A stretch of DNA of 64,000 bases, from contig NZ_LFEE01000001.1 in assembly GCF_001039045.1 (NCBI RefSeq), forward strand, positions 70,373-134,372, in the 5' to 3' direction. Positions 26,681 to 34,480 of the stretch are shown in pieces. The translations under genes were made by a program, and so were the position numbers. Numbering within the stretch: the stretch's first letter is position 1; each line of letters begins with the position of its first letter. The notes beneath the pieces are model-generated. The model was not told the DNA's origin and did no database searches. It saw nothing but the letters and a program-made list of their open reading frames with translations. The DNA is from Lactiplantibacillus herbarum. Its GTDB lineage: Bacteria > Bacillota > Bacilli > Lactobacillales > Lactobacillaceae.

Positions 26681-26736
26681 AAAAAGCCTACCAAACTTAT
26701 TCAGATTTCAACATCTGTAAGTTCAGTAGGCTTTTT
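26681..26736. terminator. Long terminator after the aldolase operon
   Basis: AAAAAGCCTAC / GTAGGCTTTTT outer stem with an inner AACTTA.CAGAT / ATCTG.TAAGTT stem. Both flanks are A/T tracts, so it can also end the minus transcript of the GH1 relic. Confidence 0.85.
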
Positions 26737-26754
26737 ACGTCCTTTTAAAACTTA

Positions 26755-26936
26755 TTAATCTTCTTCAAACCCATTCCGCATTCCCAGTTCCTTAAACCAC
26801 GCGGCCGATTTTTTCAGCGTCTTAGTCTGCGTATGAATATCATCACGAATCAGGCCATAACGATTATGGTAGGCATGGTTCCAAGACCAGCAATCAATGC
26901 AGCTCCCCAGACGAATCCTGGTGGAAAAGTAACCAT
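26755..26936 (-). pseudogene. GH1 6-phospho-beta-glucosidase relic with large internal deletion
   Basis: The minus strand from ATG 26936 encodes MVTFPPGFVWGAA, the conserved N-terminus of GH1 phospho-glucosidases, after a good GGAGGAAG site. After about 13 codons the reading frame shifts directly into the family's C-terminus, IDCWSWNHAYHNRYGLI, running to a stop at 26755. Roughly 400 codons between the two ends are missing; the join is near 26895-26902. It follows the ROK gene with a 13-base gap, so the original operon was kinase plus phospho-glucosidase. No functional enzyme can be made. Confidence 0.85.
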
Positions 26937-26949
26937 AATCGACTTCCTC

Positions 26950-27828
26950 CTAATTAGTAACTGTCTGCTCGAAATCAACAACCGCACCACGTAAGTTAGC
27001 TTCATCCGTATACTGACATAGCACTAACTCAGGTTTAATCGATGCGATCTTAACTTGCTCATAAACTCCAGTTAACGCGCGTTCAATCCCAGGAATCAAA
27101 TCAGGGTTATTCGAAACACCGCCACCCAAAATGATTTTTTCAGGGTCGAAGCTATATTGCAGATTGAAGATGCCTTGTGCTAACGCTGCATACATCGTGT
27201 CAATTTCACGCTTAGCATCTACGTCACCTTCATCAGCTAATTGGTAGAGCTGCTGCCCATTAAGTGCTTCTGATTTTCCCGTAGCGTTTTGATAGCGAAT
27301 GATCGCATTGGGTACTGTCCCTAATTCACTCAATGTCCCTACATCGTTGATCTTCGTGTAACCAAATTCGCCACCAAAGAGATGGGCGCCATGCCAGATA
27401 TGGTCATTGAAGATCAGAGCGCCACCAACCCCGGTTCCAATCACTAGAAAAGCTAGGCTAGTTGACCCTTGACCCGCACCACTGGAGGCTTCTGCTAACG
27501 CCGCACAGTTAGCATCATTTTCAATACTAACTGGTAACCCAAACCGTTCTTCAAATTCAGCTTGAATTGGGAAATTATGAATATATGGAATCGCACTGGC
27601 TCCTTCGATAACACCCGTTGCTTTATTAACAGCGCCGGGAGAACTAATCCCGATACCCGTAATAGGTGCCTGCGTCTTCATCTGTGCAACTTCATCGTCC
27701 AGTAAGGTCATGAAAATACCTTTGTCTGTCGGCGTTGCCACTGCATGATGATGAGTCAACTTTTCGTCTTGCCAAATCGCAAATTTAATCGTTGTACCAC
27801 CAATGTCAATCAAGCCTAGTGTTGCCAT
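26950..27828 (-). CDS. ROK-family sugar kinase
   Basis: A 292-residue ROK protein without a DNA-binding domain. GLIDIGGTTIKFA is the ATP phosphate loop. GIGISSPGAV, ENDANCAALAE and VIGTGVGGALI are the substrate and catalytic regions. The usual zinc-binding Cys cluster is lacking. Start is ATG 27828 after GGAGGAGC; an in-frame ATG at 27852 has no such site. It probably phosphorylates a hexose or the glucose moiety from beta-glucosides, given the adjoining GH1 relic. It is the upstream gene of that now broken unit. Confidence 0.85.
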   Translation of the reverse strand: MATLGLIDIGGTTIKFAIWQDEKLTHHHAVATPTDKGIFMTLLDDEVAQMKTQAPITGIGISSPGAVNKATGVIEGASAIPYIHNFPIQAEFEERFGLPVSIENDANCAALAEASSGAGQGSTSLAFLVIGTGVGGALIFNDHIWHGAHLFGGEFGYTKINDVGTLSELGTVPNAIIRYQNATGKSEALNGQQLYQLADEGDVDAKREIDTMYAALAQGIFNLQYSFDPEKIILGGGVSNNPDLIPGIERALTGVYEQVKIASIKPELVLCQYTDEANLRGAVVDFEQTVTN

Positions 27829-27927
27829 TACAGCTCCTCCTTGTACAAACAACTTTTCATATAATACAATCAGTCAATTTCGTAACAACCTATTGATTGG
27901 TCGTAACCGAATTAGTCTTGCTATTAA

Positions 27928-28791
27928 CTATTTCAATAATGATGCTGCCAATGCAAAATCACCAACAGTAGCAGATGCATTATCTGCAAAGTGACTGTGT
28001 ACAATCATATCATCTGGGACTTGGATATAGCCATTGTTCAGTTCGTTAAAGTATTGACGAACTTTCACCATATCATCGTCGTTAATAACTGAACCGCCAA
28101 AAATAATCTTTTCTGGCGTTAAGTTAACGTAGGCACTAAAAGCCATTTGAGCAGCGTAGTAGTTGATATAGTCAAAGACAGGATTGTCCCGCTTAAGATT
28201 TTCACCGCGTTCACCAGTCCGTGCTTCAATGGTTGGACCCGCAGCAACCCCTTCATAACAACGGTTGCCGTGGAATGGACAACTACCAACAAAGTCATCG
28301 TCCGGGTGCATCATTACTGGTGCATGTCCCATTTCCAAGTGTGAGTATCCACCAACAAATTGACCATCTTGAATGGCACCACCACCGATACCCGTACCGA
28401 TTGTGAAGTAAACAGCCGAATCCACGTCCTTAGCTGAACCAGCAATATATTCACCATAGACGGACGCATTGACGTCCGTTGTAAAGTAGATAGGAACGTG
28501 CAATGCAGCTGTTAGAATGCCAACCATGTCCGTTCCAGCCCAACCTGGTTTTGGTGTCGATAGAATGTGACCATAGTCAGCAGTCCCAGTCTTGATACCA
28601 ATCGGACCAAATGAACCTAATCCAATCGCATCGACCGGATTTTCTTTAAAGAAATCGATACATGCTGCTAAGGTTTCATCTGGAGTTAACGTTGGAATCC
28701 GTTTTTTGGCACTAACCTTATATGTCTCATCTGCAACTGCCAAAACAAACTTGGTGCCGCCTGCTTCAATACTACCTAATTTGTTACTCAT
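27928..28791 (-). CDS. ROK-family fructokinase
   Basis: A 287-residue fructokinase of the ROK family. It starts GSIEAGGTKFVLAV, has GSFGPIGI and TIGTGIGGGAI, and contains a His-Cys zinc motif (GHAPV...SCPFHGNRCYEG) typical of lactic acid bacterial fructokinases. It makes fructose-6-phosphate from fructose. I choose ATG 28791, which follows GAAGGTGAAAG; an ATG at 28809 is in frame. It lies 99 bases upstream of the other ROK gene with its own promoter space between. Confidence 0.88.
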   Translation of the reverse strand: MSNKLGSIEAGGTKFVLAVADETYKVSAKKRIPTLTPDETLAACIDFFKENPVDAIGLGSFGPIGIKTGTADYGHILSTPKPGWAGTDMVGILTAALHVPIYFTTDVNASVYGEYIAGSAKDVDSAVYFTIGTGIGGGAIQDGQFVGGYSHLEMGHAPVMMHPDDDFVGSCPFHGNRCYEGVAAGPTIEARTGERGENLKRDNPVFDYINYYAAQMAFSAYVNLTPEKIIFGGSVINDDDMVKVRQYFNELNNGYIQVPDDMIVHSHFADNASATVGDFALAASLLK

Positions 28792-28913
28792 TACTTTCAC
28801 CTTCACCATTTCTAATTAGTTATTAAATCAATCATATATGAAAACGCATTCTTTTGCAGTACTAATTTAAGATTTCTACCTAGAGTGTGTCTTCAATTGT
28901 AAATTTGTCACAC

Positions 28914-28956
28914 AAAAAAACGAGCTTGGGACACCTCGACACCCCAACTCGTTTTT
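28914..28956 (-). terminator. Terminator downstream of the XRE antitoxin-like gene
   Basis: AAAACGAG.TTGGG / CCCAA.CTCGTTTT hairpin with a minus-strand T-run. It is joined to a copy of a dispersed repeat (28970-29040). Confidence 0.75.
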
Positions 28957-28969
28957 GCAATTTCAAATA

Positions 28970-29040
28970 GTTACAGTCGAAACATGCGACAACAGACTGC
29001 TTTCTCTGCTTAACTACGGAGTACTCGGTAGCAACCCGCC
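28970..29040. repeat. Dispersed intergenic repeat, diverged copy
   Basis: CGAAAC.TGCGA...CTGCTTA.CTACGGA matches the repeat at 40880-41005 over its left part. It lies between the antitoxin-like gene and its terminator. Confidence 0.5.
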
Positions 29041-29057
29041 TTCTGTATAATTTTTGA

Positions 29058-29333
29058 TCACACAAATTTTAATTCAATCCGTTTGCCTAACGCTACTGCT
29101 ATCTTTGACATAGTATCAATACTCGTATTTCCACCACGCTCAATCCGTGCCACTGTAGATTGTGGAATTGCTGCCTTAACAGCAAGTTCACGTTGAGTTA
29201 GTCCAGCTTTTTCACGTGCTTTCATCAAAGTAACGGCACTGGCTAATTTTGAGTCCTCACTATCAAATGCCGCTTTGAACCCCGGATTTTTCATTCGCTT
29301 TGCTAAATAGTCATCAAAATTCATATTAGTCAT
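29058..29333 (-). CDS. XRE-family antitoxin-like protein (HigA type), orphaned
   Basis: A 91-residue protein with an HTH at residues about 40-75 (GLTQRELAVKAAIPQSTVARIERGG, quoted as the core) and NFDDYLAKRMKNPGFKAAFDS at the start, a pattern typical of HigA antitoxins of HigB/RelE pairs. The start overlaps the stop of an upstream relic by one base (TAATG), the usual toxin-antitoxin coupling. The toxin is destroyed, so this protein now likely serves, if at all, as a DNA-binding regulator. Confidence 0.8.
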   Translation of the reverse strand: MTNMNFDDYLAKRMKNPGFKAAFDSEDSKLASAVTLMKAREKAGLTQRELAVKAAIPQSTVARIERGGNTSIDTMSKIAVALGKRIELKFV

Positions 29334-29440
29334 TATTCTTTTCCTCCTCGTTTATATTCATCTCGCATCCGTTTAGCATGATTAATCTCCTGACCGTTTG
29401 ACCATGTATGCTACTCAAATTTCACTTTATATGTGCTCAT
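29333..29440 (-). pseudogene. HigB/RelE-like (Gp49-type) toxin relic with internal deletion
   Basis: The minus-strand frame from ATG 29440 reads MSTYKVKFE, then a stop, then continues in the same frame as HTWSNGQEINHAKRMRDEYKRGG before a stop that overlaps the antitoxin start. The last part resembles the C-terminus of RelE/HigB phage-derived toxins, with a helix ending in A..R. Total length is 36 codons against about 100-115 for the family. A large middle part has therefore been lost and one stop gained. Confidence 0.65.
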
Positions 29441-29481
29441 GATAGCATATAATGTTCAAACTTCATTCTAACTGTGCCCTC

Positions 29482-29522
29482 AAAAAAAGCCGTTGATCTA
29501 GCTTAGAAAAGCTAAATCAACG
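29482..29522 (-). terminator. Terminator after rbsU
   Basis: GTTGATCTAGCTT / AAGCTAAATCAAC near-perfect stem with a minus-strand GGCTTTTTTT tail, directly after the ribose cluster. Confidence 0.85.
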
Positions 29523-29553
29523 ACTCCATACTTATTATTTAATTTAACTAACT

Positions 29554-30438
29554 TTAGATCAGCACCGTCACCGTTGCCGCAGCCAGAATCAATACTAGCC
29601 CGCAAATCGTAACCGTCATTTCCTTAGAAGTCTTCTTCTGACCTAAGAACCAGAAACCGGTCAACGTGGCAAGTACCACTGAGGTTTGTGACAGGATAAA
29701 GCCTGTTGCCAAACCGTTCATGTTTGATTGTGCTGAGATCAGGTACGTCAACGCAGCAAATGCGAAGAACAAACCTGAAATAATGTGTTTGTATGACACG
29801 CTTTCAGCTAACGCTAATTTTTCACCGCGCATTGCAAGGAAGATCGAGTAAACGACAGCCACAATTACCATCCCAATAGCTTGGGGAACAAAGGCTTCCT
29901 TACCGCCAATACTCGTTGCTTGTGGTGCTGCTGAGTATGCCCAGTAACCAATTTCACCGATGGCTAACAAGATAACAGCATCCCGCAACTTTTTAGCATT
30001 ACCGGCATCCTTGTGTTCTGACCAAACCGTCAACCAGGCACCAATAATAATTGCAACTAGTGACAAGCCACCAAATATTCTAGCGTTCGTCCCAGGCCAG
30101 TCACCCAGCGCGAAGACACCCCAGAGGGACGCTCCTAATAACTGGAAGGCCGTGGTAATTGGCATTGCCCGTGATGACCCAACCATCGTAAATACCTTGA
30201 AGGTCACGATCTGAGCACTAGCCCAACCGATTCCTGAAATGATTGAGAACCAGAGATCCATTCCGTGTGGGAACGCGATTCCTTGCATGCCAGCAAAGGC
30301 TAACGCAAAGATCAGTGTTCCAATCGTAGATCCTAGAATCTGATTGACGGGACGGCCACCAATTTTTGATGCAATCGTGGGGTAAAGGCCCCAACCTAGT
30401 AACGGCCCTAAGCCAATTAGTAAAGCGGTTGTGTTCAT
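29554..30438 (-). CDS. rbsU: Ribose/glucose uptake transporter of the GRP (RbsU/GlcU) family
   Basis: A 294-residue protein with ten hydrophobic segments of the GlcU/RbsU sugar-transporter family. GPLLGWGLYPTIASKIGGRP and GLATGFILSQTSVVLATLTG are family patterns. It is the last gene of the ribose operon (rbsK-rbsD-rbsU order of transcription), so ribose uptake is the natural substrate. GGAGG precedes the ATG. Confidence 0.87.
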   Translation of the reverse strand: MNTTALLIGLGPLLGWGLYPTIASKIGGRPVNQILGSTIGTLIFALAFAGMQGIAFPHGMDLWFSIISGIGWASAQIVTFKVFTMVGSSRAMPITTAFQLLGASLWGVFALGDWPGTNARIFGGLSLVAIIIGAWLTVWSEHKDAGNAKKLRDAVILLAIGEIGYWAYSAAPQATSIGGKEAFVPQAIGMVIVAVVYSIFLAMRGEKLALAESVSYKHIISGLFFAFAALTYLISAQSNMNGLATGFILSQTSVVLATLTGFWFLGQKKTSKEMTVTICGLVLILAAATVTVLI

Positions 30439-30468
30439 TCTATTTCCTCCATTAATCGCCGAATAGCA

Positions 30469-30864
30469 TTAAAAAGTAACGCCACTTTCCAACATGATGT
30501 TTGCGTAAGGTGTCATTTCACCAGTCCGTACGAAGGCTTTACAGTCCGTTAATGATTGCTTCATTTCTTCGTGTGGGATAAACGTGATTGGCATCTTTGG
30601 CAAACGGTCTTGGATAGCCGTTAGCATTGCTGGATTCTGCGTCTTGATCTCTTCTGCCAAGTAAATTCGTTGTACTTCAAGTTCTTCTAAAACATTATTC
30701 AATACTTGCATAAAGCTAGGAATGCCATTATCAACGGCTAAATCGATCTTTTCAGTCGTACTTGGTACTGGCATACCAGCATCACCAATACTTATTTTAT
30801 CAAAATGACCCATAGTTGCAATAACACGTGATAAATCTGAATTGATTACTTTACTTTTTTTCAT
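30469..30864 (-). CDS. rbsD: D-ribose pyranase
   Basis: A 131-residue Rbs[35 protein letters not shown] carries the family His (GH) and Asp residues; the C-terminus ends in [15 protein letters not shown] as usual. It converts beta-pyranose ribose to the furanose form that ribokinase uses. The ATG overlaps the rbsK stop by one base. Confidence 0.93.
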   Translation of the reverse strand: MKKSKVINSDLSRVIATMGHFDKISIGDAGMPVPSTTEKIDLAVDNGIPSFMQVLNNVLEELEVQRIYLAEEIKTQNPAMLTAIQDRLPKMPITFIPHEEMKQSLTDCKAFVRTGEMTPYANIMLESGVTF

Positions 30865-31787
30865 TATTTTTCGCCCTCCGCGGCAGTAATTTCGTTTTTA
30901 TAAGGAATTGATGGTTGGGCACCAAATCGCTGAACTGCGATTGATGACGCCCGGTTACCATAACGAATTGCATCTTCAAGGTTGCTGAAGTCTTGATCTA
31001 ACACGCTGCTCATTGCACCAATAAAGGTATCACCAGCAGACGTGGTATCTACGGCATCCACTTTGAACGCTGGAATAATACCGTGGCGACCGTCAACATC
31101 GTAGAAAGCACCCTTGCTACCAATCGTGATAATTACAGCAGCAATTCCTAGCGCGTGTAGCGCTGCTGAAGCCTTGATCATGCTGGCTTCATCCGTAATC
31201 TCAATGCCAGTTAACGTTTGTGTTTCAGTCTCATTAGGAACGATCATGTCCGTCACTGCTAATAATTCAGCAGGAACCTTACTCATGGCTGGTGCAGGAT
31301 TAAGAATCGTCTTAACACCGGCAGCCTGAGCGATTTTAAAAGCAGTCACCGTACTAGCAACGGTACTTTCAAATTGGGCAACTAAAAAGTCACTCGCTTC
31401 GATCAAGTCACGATGCGCTTCAACATCCTCAGATGTAAACGCCATGTTGGCACCACCGTGGATCATGATTTGATTTTCACCGGCATCGTCCACCGTAACA
31501 TAGGCTTGGCCCGTTGACTCATTTTTCAGGGTCGTAATCCCATCCAAAGTAATTTCTTCTTGAGCCAACAAATCTAGCATTGCTTTACCAGCATCGTCAT
31601 CGCCAACTGCTCCGATAAAATGCGTCTTAGCTTGCGAACGTTTTGCCGCAACGGCTTGGTTAGCACCTTTACCGCCGCCAGCCGAAAAGATTTCTTTAGT
31701 GTGAATCGTTTCGCCAGGCTTAGGCATCTGGTGTACCCGAATCGTTCGGTCTAAATTAATGCTGCCAATTACTGTTACTGTGTTCAT
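30864..31787 (-). CDS. rbsK: Ribokinase
   Basis: A 307-residue PfkB-family ribokinase. [25 protein letters not shown] and NPAPA motifs are present; [16 protein letters not shown] carries the catalytic Asp, with TTSAGD in place of the common TTGAGD/TTAAGD. Start is ATG 31787 after GGAGGG; the ORF can extend 5 codons upstream. It phosphorylates ribose to ribose-5-phosphate. It is first in the rbsK-rbsD-rbsU operon and downstream of rbsR. Confidence 0.93.
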   Translation of the reverse strand: MNTVTVIGSINLDRTIRVHQMPKPGETIHTKEIFSAGGGKGANQAVAAKRSQAKTHFIGAVGDDDAGKAMLDLLAQEEITLDGITTLKNESTGQAYVTVDDAGENQIMIHGGANMAFTSEDVEAHRDLIEASDFLVAQFESTVASTVTAFKIAQAAGVKTILNPAPAMSKVPAELLAVTDMIVPNETETQTLTGIEITDEASMIKASAALHALGIAAVIITIGSKGAFYDVDGRHGIIPAFKVDAVDTTSAGDTFIGAMSSVLDQDFSNLEDAIRYGNRASSIAVQRFGAQPSIPYKNEITAAEGEK

Positions 31788-31830
31788 AGTGGTTCCCTCC
31801 AATGGTCAAATCATGACTAATTTTATTCAG

Positions 31831-31857
31831 TTAAAACGTTTTATGAAAACGTTTTAA
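31831..31857. promoter_or_regulatory. Double operator/cre upstream of rbsK
   Basis: Two AAAACGTTTT palindromes lie 15-16 bases apart (centres near 31838 and 31850), between rbsR and rbsK. They could bind RbsR and/or CcpA (TGAAAACGTTTTAA is a good cre). A related TAAACGTTTA (32935-32944) precedes rbsR, suggesting autoregulation. Confidence 0.7.
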
Positions 31858-31886
31858 TAACTTGACCAAAATATAACACATTCGAA

Positions 31887-32888
31887 TTATGAATTCAAAC
31901 GTGTCGTTGAATTTCTTTCGATTAATTTAACTGGTAAGTGGTATTCTTCCCATGGTTGTTGGGGCTCCGCGACTCGCGCTAGTAATTGGTTAGCCGTTGT
32001 TTGACCGAGTTCAAAAATGGGCTGAGCGATCGTCGTTAATTGCGGCGTCACGTACTGACACATCTCAACATCATCGTAGCCAACCACACTATAATCAGTG
32101 GGAACCTGTTTGCCATGCTCCGCAAGACCCAGATAGACGCCAAACGCCATCTCATCACTAATCGCAAAAATAGCCGTGGCGCTCGTTGCTAGGATTGCGG
32201 GAACTGCTTGACGTCCGCCGACCTTAGATAGTGCGGTCGTAATCACCGTCACTGCTTCTTGATCATAGACACTATAGAATCCCTTAAGTCGATTCTGGAT
32301 ATTGGCAGCAGCCCGTTCTGGAATCAAGACCGCGACTTGTTGATGACCCAAAGCTTTAAGGTGCTCAGCTGCCTGCCGACCACCATCGTAGTCATCCGTT
32401 AAGACGGCGTCACTAATTCCTTCCGCCTTCTTCTGGTCCAGTACGATAAAGGGATGCTGCTTACGCCGTAAAATATCATTGATAGCCTGATTAGAGACGG
32501 CTGAACTCGCGATAATAAAGCCATCGACACCCCGACGACTCAATTCATCCAAGTACACTCGTTCCTTATCTTCATCCTGATCTGCGTTACACAGCATCGT
32601 AATAAAGTTTTGCTGGTAGAGGACGTTTTCAATCCCCCGAATTAACTCACTAAAGAAGGGATTGGTAATGTCCGGTACCAGTACCCCAATCGTTTTACTC
32701 GTTTTTTTGATCATCCGTTGTGCAAAATAATCCGGTTCATAATGTAGTTCGTCACGAGCAGCTTCCACTGCTGTCACCGTGGCCGGACTAAACTTGTCCC
32801 CGTGACCATTCAGAACTTGCGAGACCGTGGCAATCGATTTTCCTGCCAAACGGGCAACGTCTTTGATTGTAACTGCTTTGTTCTTCAT
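31887..32888 (-). CDS. rbsR: LacI-family ribose operon repressor
   Basis: A 333-residue LacI-family regulator. ITIKDVARLAGKSIATVSQVLNG-type HTH (here VTIKDVARLAGKSIATVSQV) and hinge YEPDYFAQRMIKK lie in residues 1-60. IGVLVPDITNPFFSELIRGIE begins the effector domain. I use ATG 32888 after GGAGGAAAG, not the ORF start 33 bases upstream. It adjoins the ribose genes, with AACGTT-centred operators before rbsK and before itself. Confidence 0.87.
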   Translation of the reverse strand: MKNKAVTIKDVARLAGKSIATVSQVLNGHGDKFSPATVTAVEAARDELHYEPDYFAQRMIKKTSKTIGVLVPDITNPFFSELIRGIENVLYQQNFITMLCNADQDEDKERVYLDELSRRGVDGFIIASSAVSNQAINDILRRKQHPFIVLDQKKAEGISDAVLTDDYDGGRQAAEHLKALGHQQVAVLIPERAAANIQNRLKGFYSVYDQEAVTVITTALSKVGGRQAVPAILATSATAIFAISDEMAFGVYLGLAEHGKQVPTDYSVVGYDDVEMCQYVTPQLTTIAQPIFELGQTTANQLLARVAEPQQPWEEYHLPVKLIERNSTTRLNS

Positions 32889-32934
32889 AAGACTTTCCTC
32901 CAAGCAAAGTGGTGCTCTCAAATATTGTAGCTCA

Positions 32935-32944
32935 TAAACGTTTA
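32935..32944. promoter_or_regulatory. AACGTT-centred palindrome upstream of rbsR
   Basis: TAAACGTTTA, a short perfect palindrome 47 bases before the rbsR start, related to the double site before rbsK; probable autoregulatory operator. Confidence 0.5.
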
Positions 32945-33061
32945 AATTGCCTAAACTATGTCCGAACTAATTAGCTGGCTTCCATAAATAACACTCAGAT
33001 ATTCGTTAATTCAATCACCACAGTTAATTAGCATATTCAGCAACAATATCGAAAATAATGA

Positions 33062-33916
33062 TTATTCGAGACTACCTTCAATCAGTCCCACAAAAATCGT
33101 GAGAATCAGCAAGTCGGCCGAACCGCCTAAACTGAGGTTGCGAACTAAAAATTCTTGATTTAATTGTACTAAGAATTCCCATCCAGCTGTAGTTTGGCTG
33201 CCGCCTAATTCAAAATATTGTTTAGTTTGTGCACGCATCCACGGTAAAATATCCGGTGTTCCGGCCCGTTTTATCAGATTTGTATCCGTCGTATGAGCGG
33301 CAATCACCATTAAAGTATCGAGTAACCGATAATTCAGTGGCCCAGATTGTTGGCGCAAAAATGGCAGTGCAATATCAGCGACCACTGGGTAACCAGCTTC
33401 GGCTTCGGCGCGAATCCCGCCTTGACCATATTTCGCATACTGACGTTCGCCAGCCGTGGTCATCTGATTCGGCTGAATAGCACCTAAATCATGATTGACC
33501 AAACCAACTAGCATCGCCCGCACCGTTTTGAACAATCGGTCAACATCAAACACCGATGCTGTAGCCAGCGTATAAGCCCCGGCTGTGACGAGGACCCCCA
33601 GTGAGAAGACGGCGCCTTTATGGGTATTAACACCCTTAGTTGCCGCAAACATGGCCTTCTCAGCCCGAATACCAGCCGGACGGATCTGTTGGAATAAGAC
33701 CGTTAAATCGGTCCCTTTAAATTCAGCACCAGCTTGGCGGCACTGTTCGAAGTAAGATTCCAAACTGACAGCGCTATCAATAAACGTGAAAACAGTCATG
33801 TCAGGATGCGGCCCTGGGTTGGCAGGGTCAACTAGTCCCGGCTTAGGGGTGACGGAAACCTCGTATAACAATGATTTCAAGGCTAATGCAGGTAACTCAC
33901 GATCATCAGTTAGCAT
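33062..33916 (-). CDS. citG: Triphosphoribosyl-dephospho-CoA synthase, standalone
   Basis: A 284-residue CitG/MdcB family protein. KSLLYEVSVTPKPGLVDPANPGPHPDM is the conserved N-terminus (key residues K-P-G-L-V-D and H-D-M). NTHKGAVFSLGVL and LSLGGSADLLILTIF are further blocks. It makes the prosthetic-group precursor of citrate lyase acyl carrier protein. None of the citrate lyase genes lies in the window, so it must serve a system encoded elsewhere. AGAGAGGTGCC precedes the ATG. Confidence 0.88.
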   Translation of the reverse strand: MLTDDRELPALALKSLLYEVSVTPKPGLVDPANPGPHPDMTVFTFIDSAVSLESYFEQCRQAGAEFKGTDLTVLFQQIRPAGIRAEKAMFAATKGVNTHKGAVFSLGVLVTAGAYTLATASVFDVDRLFKTVRAMLVGLVNHDLGAIQPNQMTTAGERQYAKYGQGGIRAEAEAGYPVVADIALPFLRQQSGPLNYRLLDTLMVIAAHTTDTNLIKRAGTPDILPWMRAQTKQYFELGGSQTTAGWEFLVQLNQEFLVRNLSLGGSADLLILTIFVGLIEGSLE

Positions 33917-34202
33917 GGTGGCACCTCTCTCAAATTGGCAGCCATCAAAGACGCTACCGACTATATTTCAGTTAACTTGACCTTAGTGTACAGAAGTCAT
34001 TCAGTTATGACAACTTGCCATCTTTTTGTCTTCTACGAAATTGACGTATAAAAACCATTATCAACACTCAGCTATCCAAGATTACGAATATCAGTCGCAT
34101 TTTTATCTAAAAGCAACTTAAATATTACTCTTTTATGTACCTTTTCCTTGATGAACACTAGAATTAACCCTGTTACGACAAGTATCAACCAGTCTAGCCG
34201 GA

Positions 34203-34383
34203 GGTGGTCAGGACTAGCGGTGCTGTGAAGGTGGCATTAGGCCGGTGGTTTCCCGGACTTAGGCCACGGACGCACTTGGTCATTGGCGAATTGTGCCGAG
34301 GACCAAGGCGAGGGTTAAGACCGCTCCTCAGGCTTAACCCGGTCCCACAGCTGAGCTAGTGCTGACCACTGTAGACGAAAGTC
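34203..34383. ncRNA. Candidate structured RNA element: closed stem with three arms
   Basis: In the 564-base citG-adhE gap lies a GC-rich block unlike its AT-rich surroundings. The ends pair: GTGGTCAG (34204-34211) with CTGACCAC (34362-34369), ACTAGC (34213-34218) with GCTAGT (34355-34360), and GCTGTG (34222-34227) with CACAGC (34346-34351). Inside are three hairpins: GTGGC/GCCAC (34231-34267), CTTGGTC/GACCAAG (34275-34307) and GGGTTAAG/CTTAACCC (34312-34340). A GAC-GAAA-GTC tetraloop hairpin follows at 34374-34383. No ORF fits. Strand and function are unknown. It could be a small RNA, a citG leader (minus strand) or a structured repeat. Confidence 0.55.
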
Positions 34384-34423
34384 GTAAGTAATCTTTCAAT
34401 TATTTCTTGAAGGAACTGACAAA

Positions 34424-34465
34424 AAAGGAAGCACACCTACTGAATTCAGCAAGTGCGCTTCCTTT
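34424..34465 (-). terminator. Terminator after adhE
   Basis: AAAGGAAGC / GCTTCCTTT stem 16 bases past the adhE stop, with a minus-strand T-run. Confidence 0.85.
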
Positions 34466-34480
34466 AAATTAATTCAAGGG

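Noticed and set aside
28880..29065. A 61-codon minus-strand ORF after the antitoxin
   Set aside because: It consists of the terminator and the dispersed repeat.
34311..34345. T-box-like ACCGC motif in the structured element
   Set aside because: The flanking specifier and antiterminator features of a T-box are absent, and no synthetase or amino-acid gene follows.
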